A DNA stretch of 64,000 bases from Pontibacter sp. SGAir0037 (GTDB taxonomy: Bacteria; Bacteroidota; Bacteroidia; Cytophagales; Hymenobacteraceae), in contig NZ_CP028092.1 in the NCBI RefSeq assembly GCF_005491705.1, positions 4,898,001 to 4,962,000 on the forward strand, read 5' to 3'. Shown piece after piece: positions 63,839-64,000 of the stretch. Numbering within the stretch: the first letter of the stretch is position 1; each line of letters begins with the position of its first letter. The notes under the pieces were generated by a model, which saw nothing but the letters and a program-made list of their open reading frames with translations, made no database searches and was not told where the DNA came from. A program made the position numbers and the translations under genes.

Positions 63839-64000
63839 ATGAAGTGGAAAGTTTCCATACTCTGGCTCATGTTAGCCTTTTCAGGAGTATGCCAGGCGCA
63901 GACAGTACAAGTAGAAGAAAAAGAACAATCAGTGAACGGTTTATTCAGGCAGGGGCAGCAGCTAACCGTGCAGCTCGACCAGAAGTTTGTGGAGAAGTAC
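63839..64000 (+). CDS. Secreted protein, start only (cut at window end)
   Basis: 54 codons from ATG 63839 to the edge. A signal peptide (WKVSILWLMLAFSGV, cut near CQAQ, about 21) is followed by a polar segment with GLFRQGQQLTVQLDQ. Too short to assign a family. Divergent from queD; the 200-bp gap between them has no other feature. Confidence 0.75.
   Translation, partial: MKWKVSILWLMLAFSGVCQAQTVQVEEKEQSVNGLFRQGQQLTVQLDQKFVEKY

Overview
The window looks like a chromosomal segment of a Bacteroidota bacterium, most likely order Cytophagales and plausibly a Hymenobacteraceae/Pontibacter-like genome. This rests on family content and style, not on a database search. The signs are: Bacteroidota-type promoters (TTTG near -33, TAnnTTTG near -7), weak or absent Shine-Dalgarno sequences, a Rho factor with a long charged insert, many SPII lipoproteins and outer-membrane barrels, and OmpA proteins with thrombospondin type 3 (TSP3) repeats.

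Layout. (1) 1-6880 is an accessory region on the 3' side of a tRNA-Arg gene (6883-6956, minus). Its left part (1-4550) is visibly AT-rich and carries nuclease and defence-type genes on the minus strand: a phospholipase D-like protein cut by the window edge, a DUF262 + HEPN pair, and a TIR-like/PD-(D/E)xK fusion followed by a second PD-(D/E)xK nuclease. Spacers between these blocks contain GTTGGGC/GCCCAAC-ended imperfect inverted repeats that resemble integron attC sites. Then come an Xre/RES toxin-antitoxin pair and a short RadC protein. (2) 7022-20176 is mostly core: a TVP38-type membrane protein, a cystathionine gamma-synthase/lyase, envelope lipoproteins, thioredoxin and DnaE. (3) 20430-29293 holds thiamine biosynthesis: a TenI/ThiE-like gene, a frameshifted metallopeptidase-like gene, and the thiS-thiC-thiE-thiG-thiH-thiF cluster (minus strand) behind a clear promoter and TPP riboswitch. 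(4) 29353-40362 carries an MscS channel, an MFS exporter, a LysM lytic transglycosylase, an O-methyltransferase, an M16 peptidase, a GT4 glycosyltransferase and aminopeptidase P. (5) 40363-45193 is a tandem trio of related outer-membrane proteins. Two are OmpA/TSP3 genes inside an apparently identical 1549-bp direct repeat of unusually high G+C, and the third is a diverged barrel-only paralogue. (6) 45282-64000 is mainly housekeeping: pyrB-pyrR, an EVE protein, a PolX-type protein with a degenerate polymerase site, a GT9 glycosyltransferase, serS, rho, a UbiA prenyltransferase with a methyltransferase, PBP1A, an epimerase, and folE-queD.

How the genes work together. The thi cluster encodes both branches of thiamine assembly: ThiC for HMP-P, ThiS/F/G/H for the thiazole, ThiE for coupling. 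ThiD and ThiL are not in the window. pyrR-pyrB form a pyrimidine unit. folE and queD overlap and point to the GTP to dihydroneopterin triphosphate to carboxytetrahydropterin (queuosine) route.

Most unusual items: the nuclease cluster with attC-like spacers beside the tRNA gene, whose acceptor stem has a mismatch on the element-facing side; the TIR-like + nuclease pair; the duplicated OmpA/TSP3 gene; the single-base frameshift in the metallopeptidase-like gene; and the PolX protein lacking all three polymerase aspartates. There is no CRISPR array, rRNA operon or integrase gene in view.
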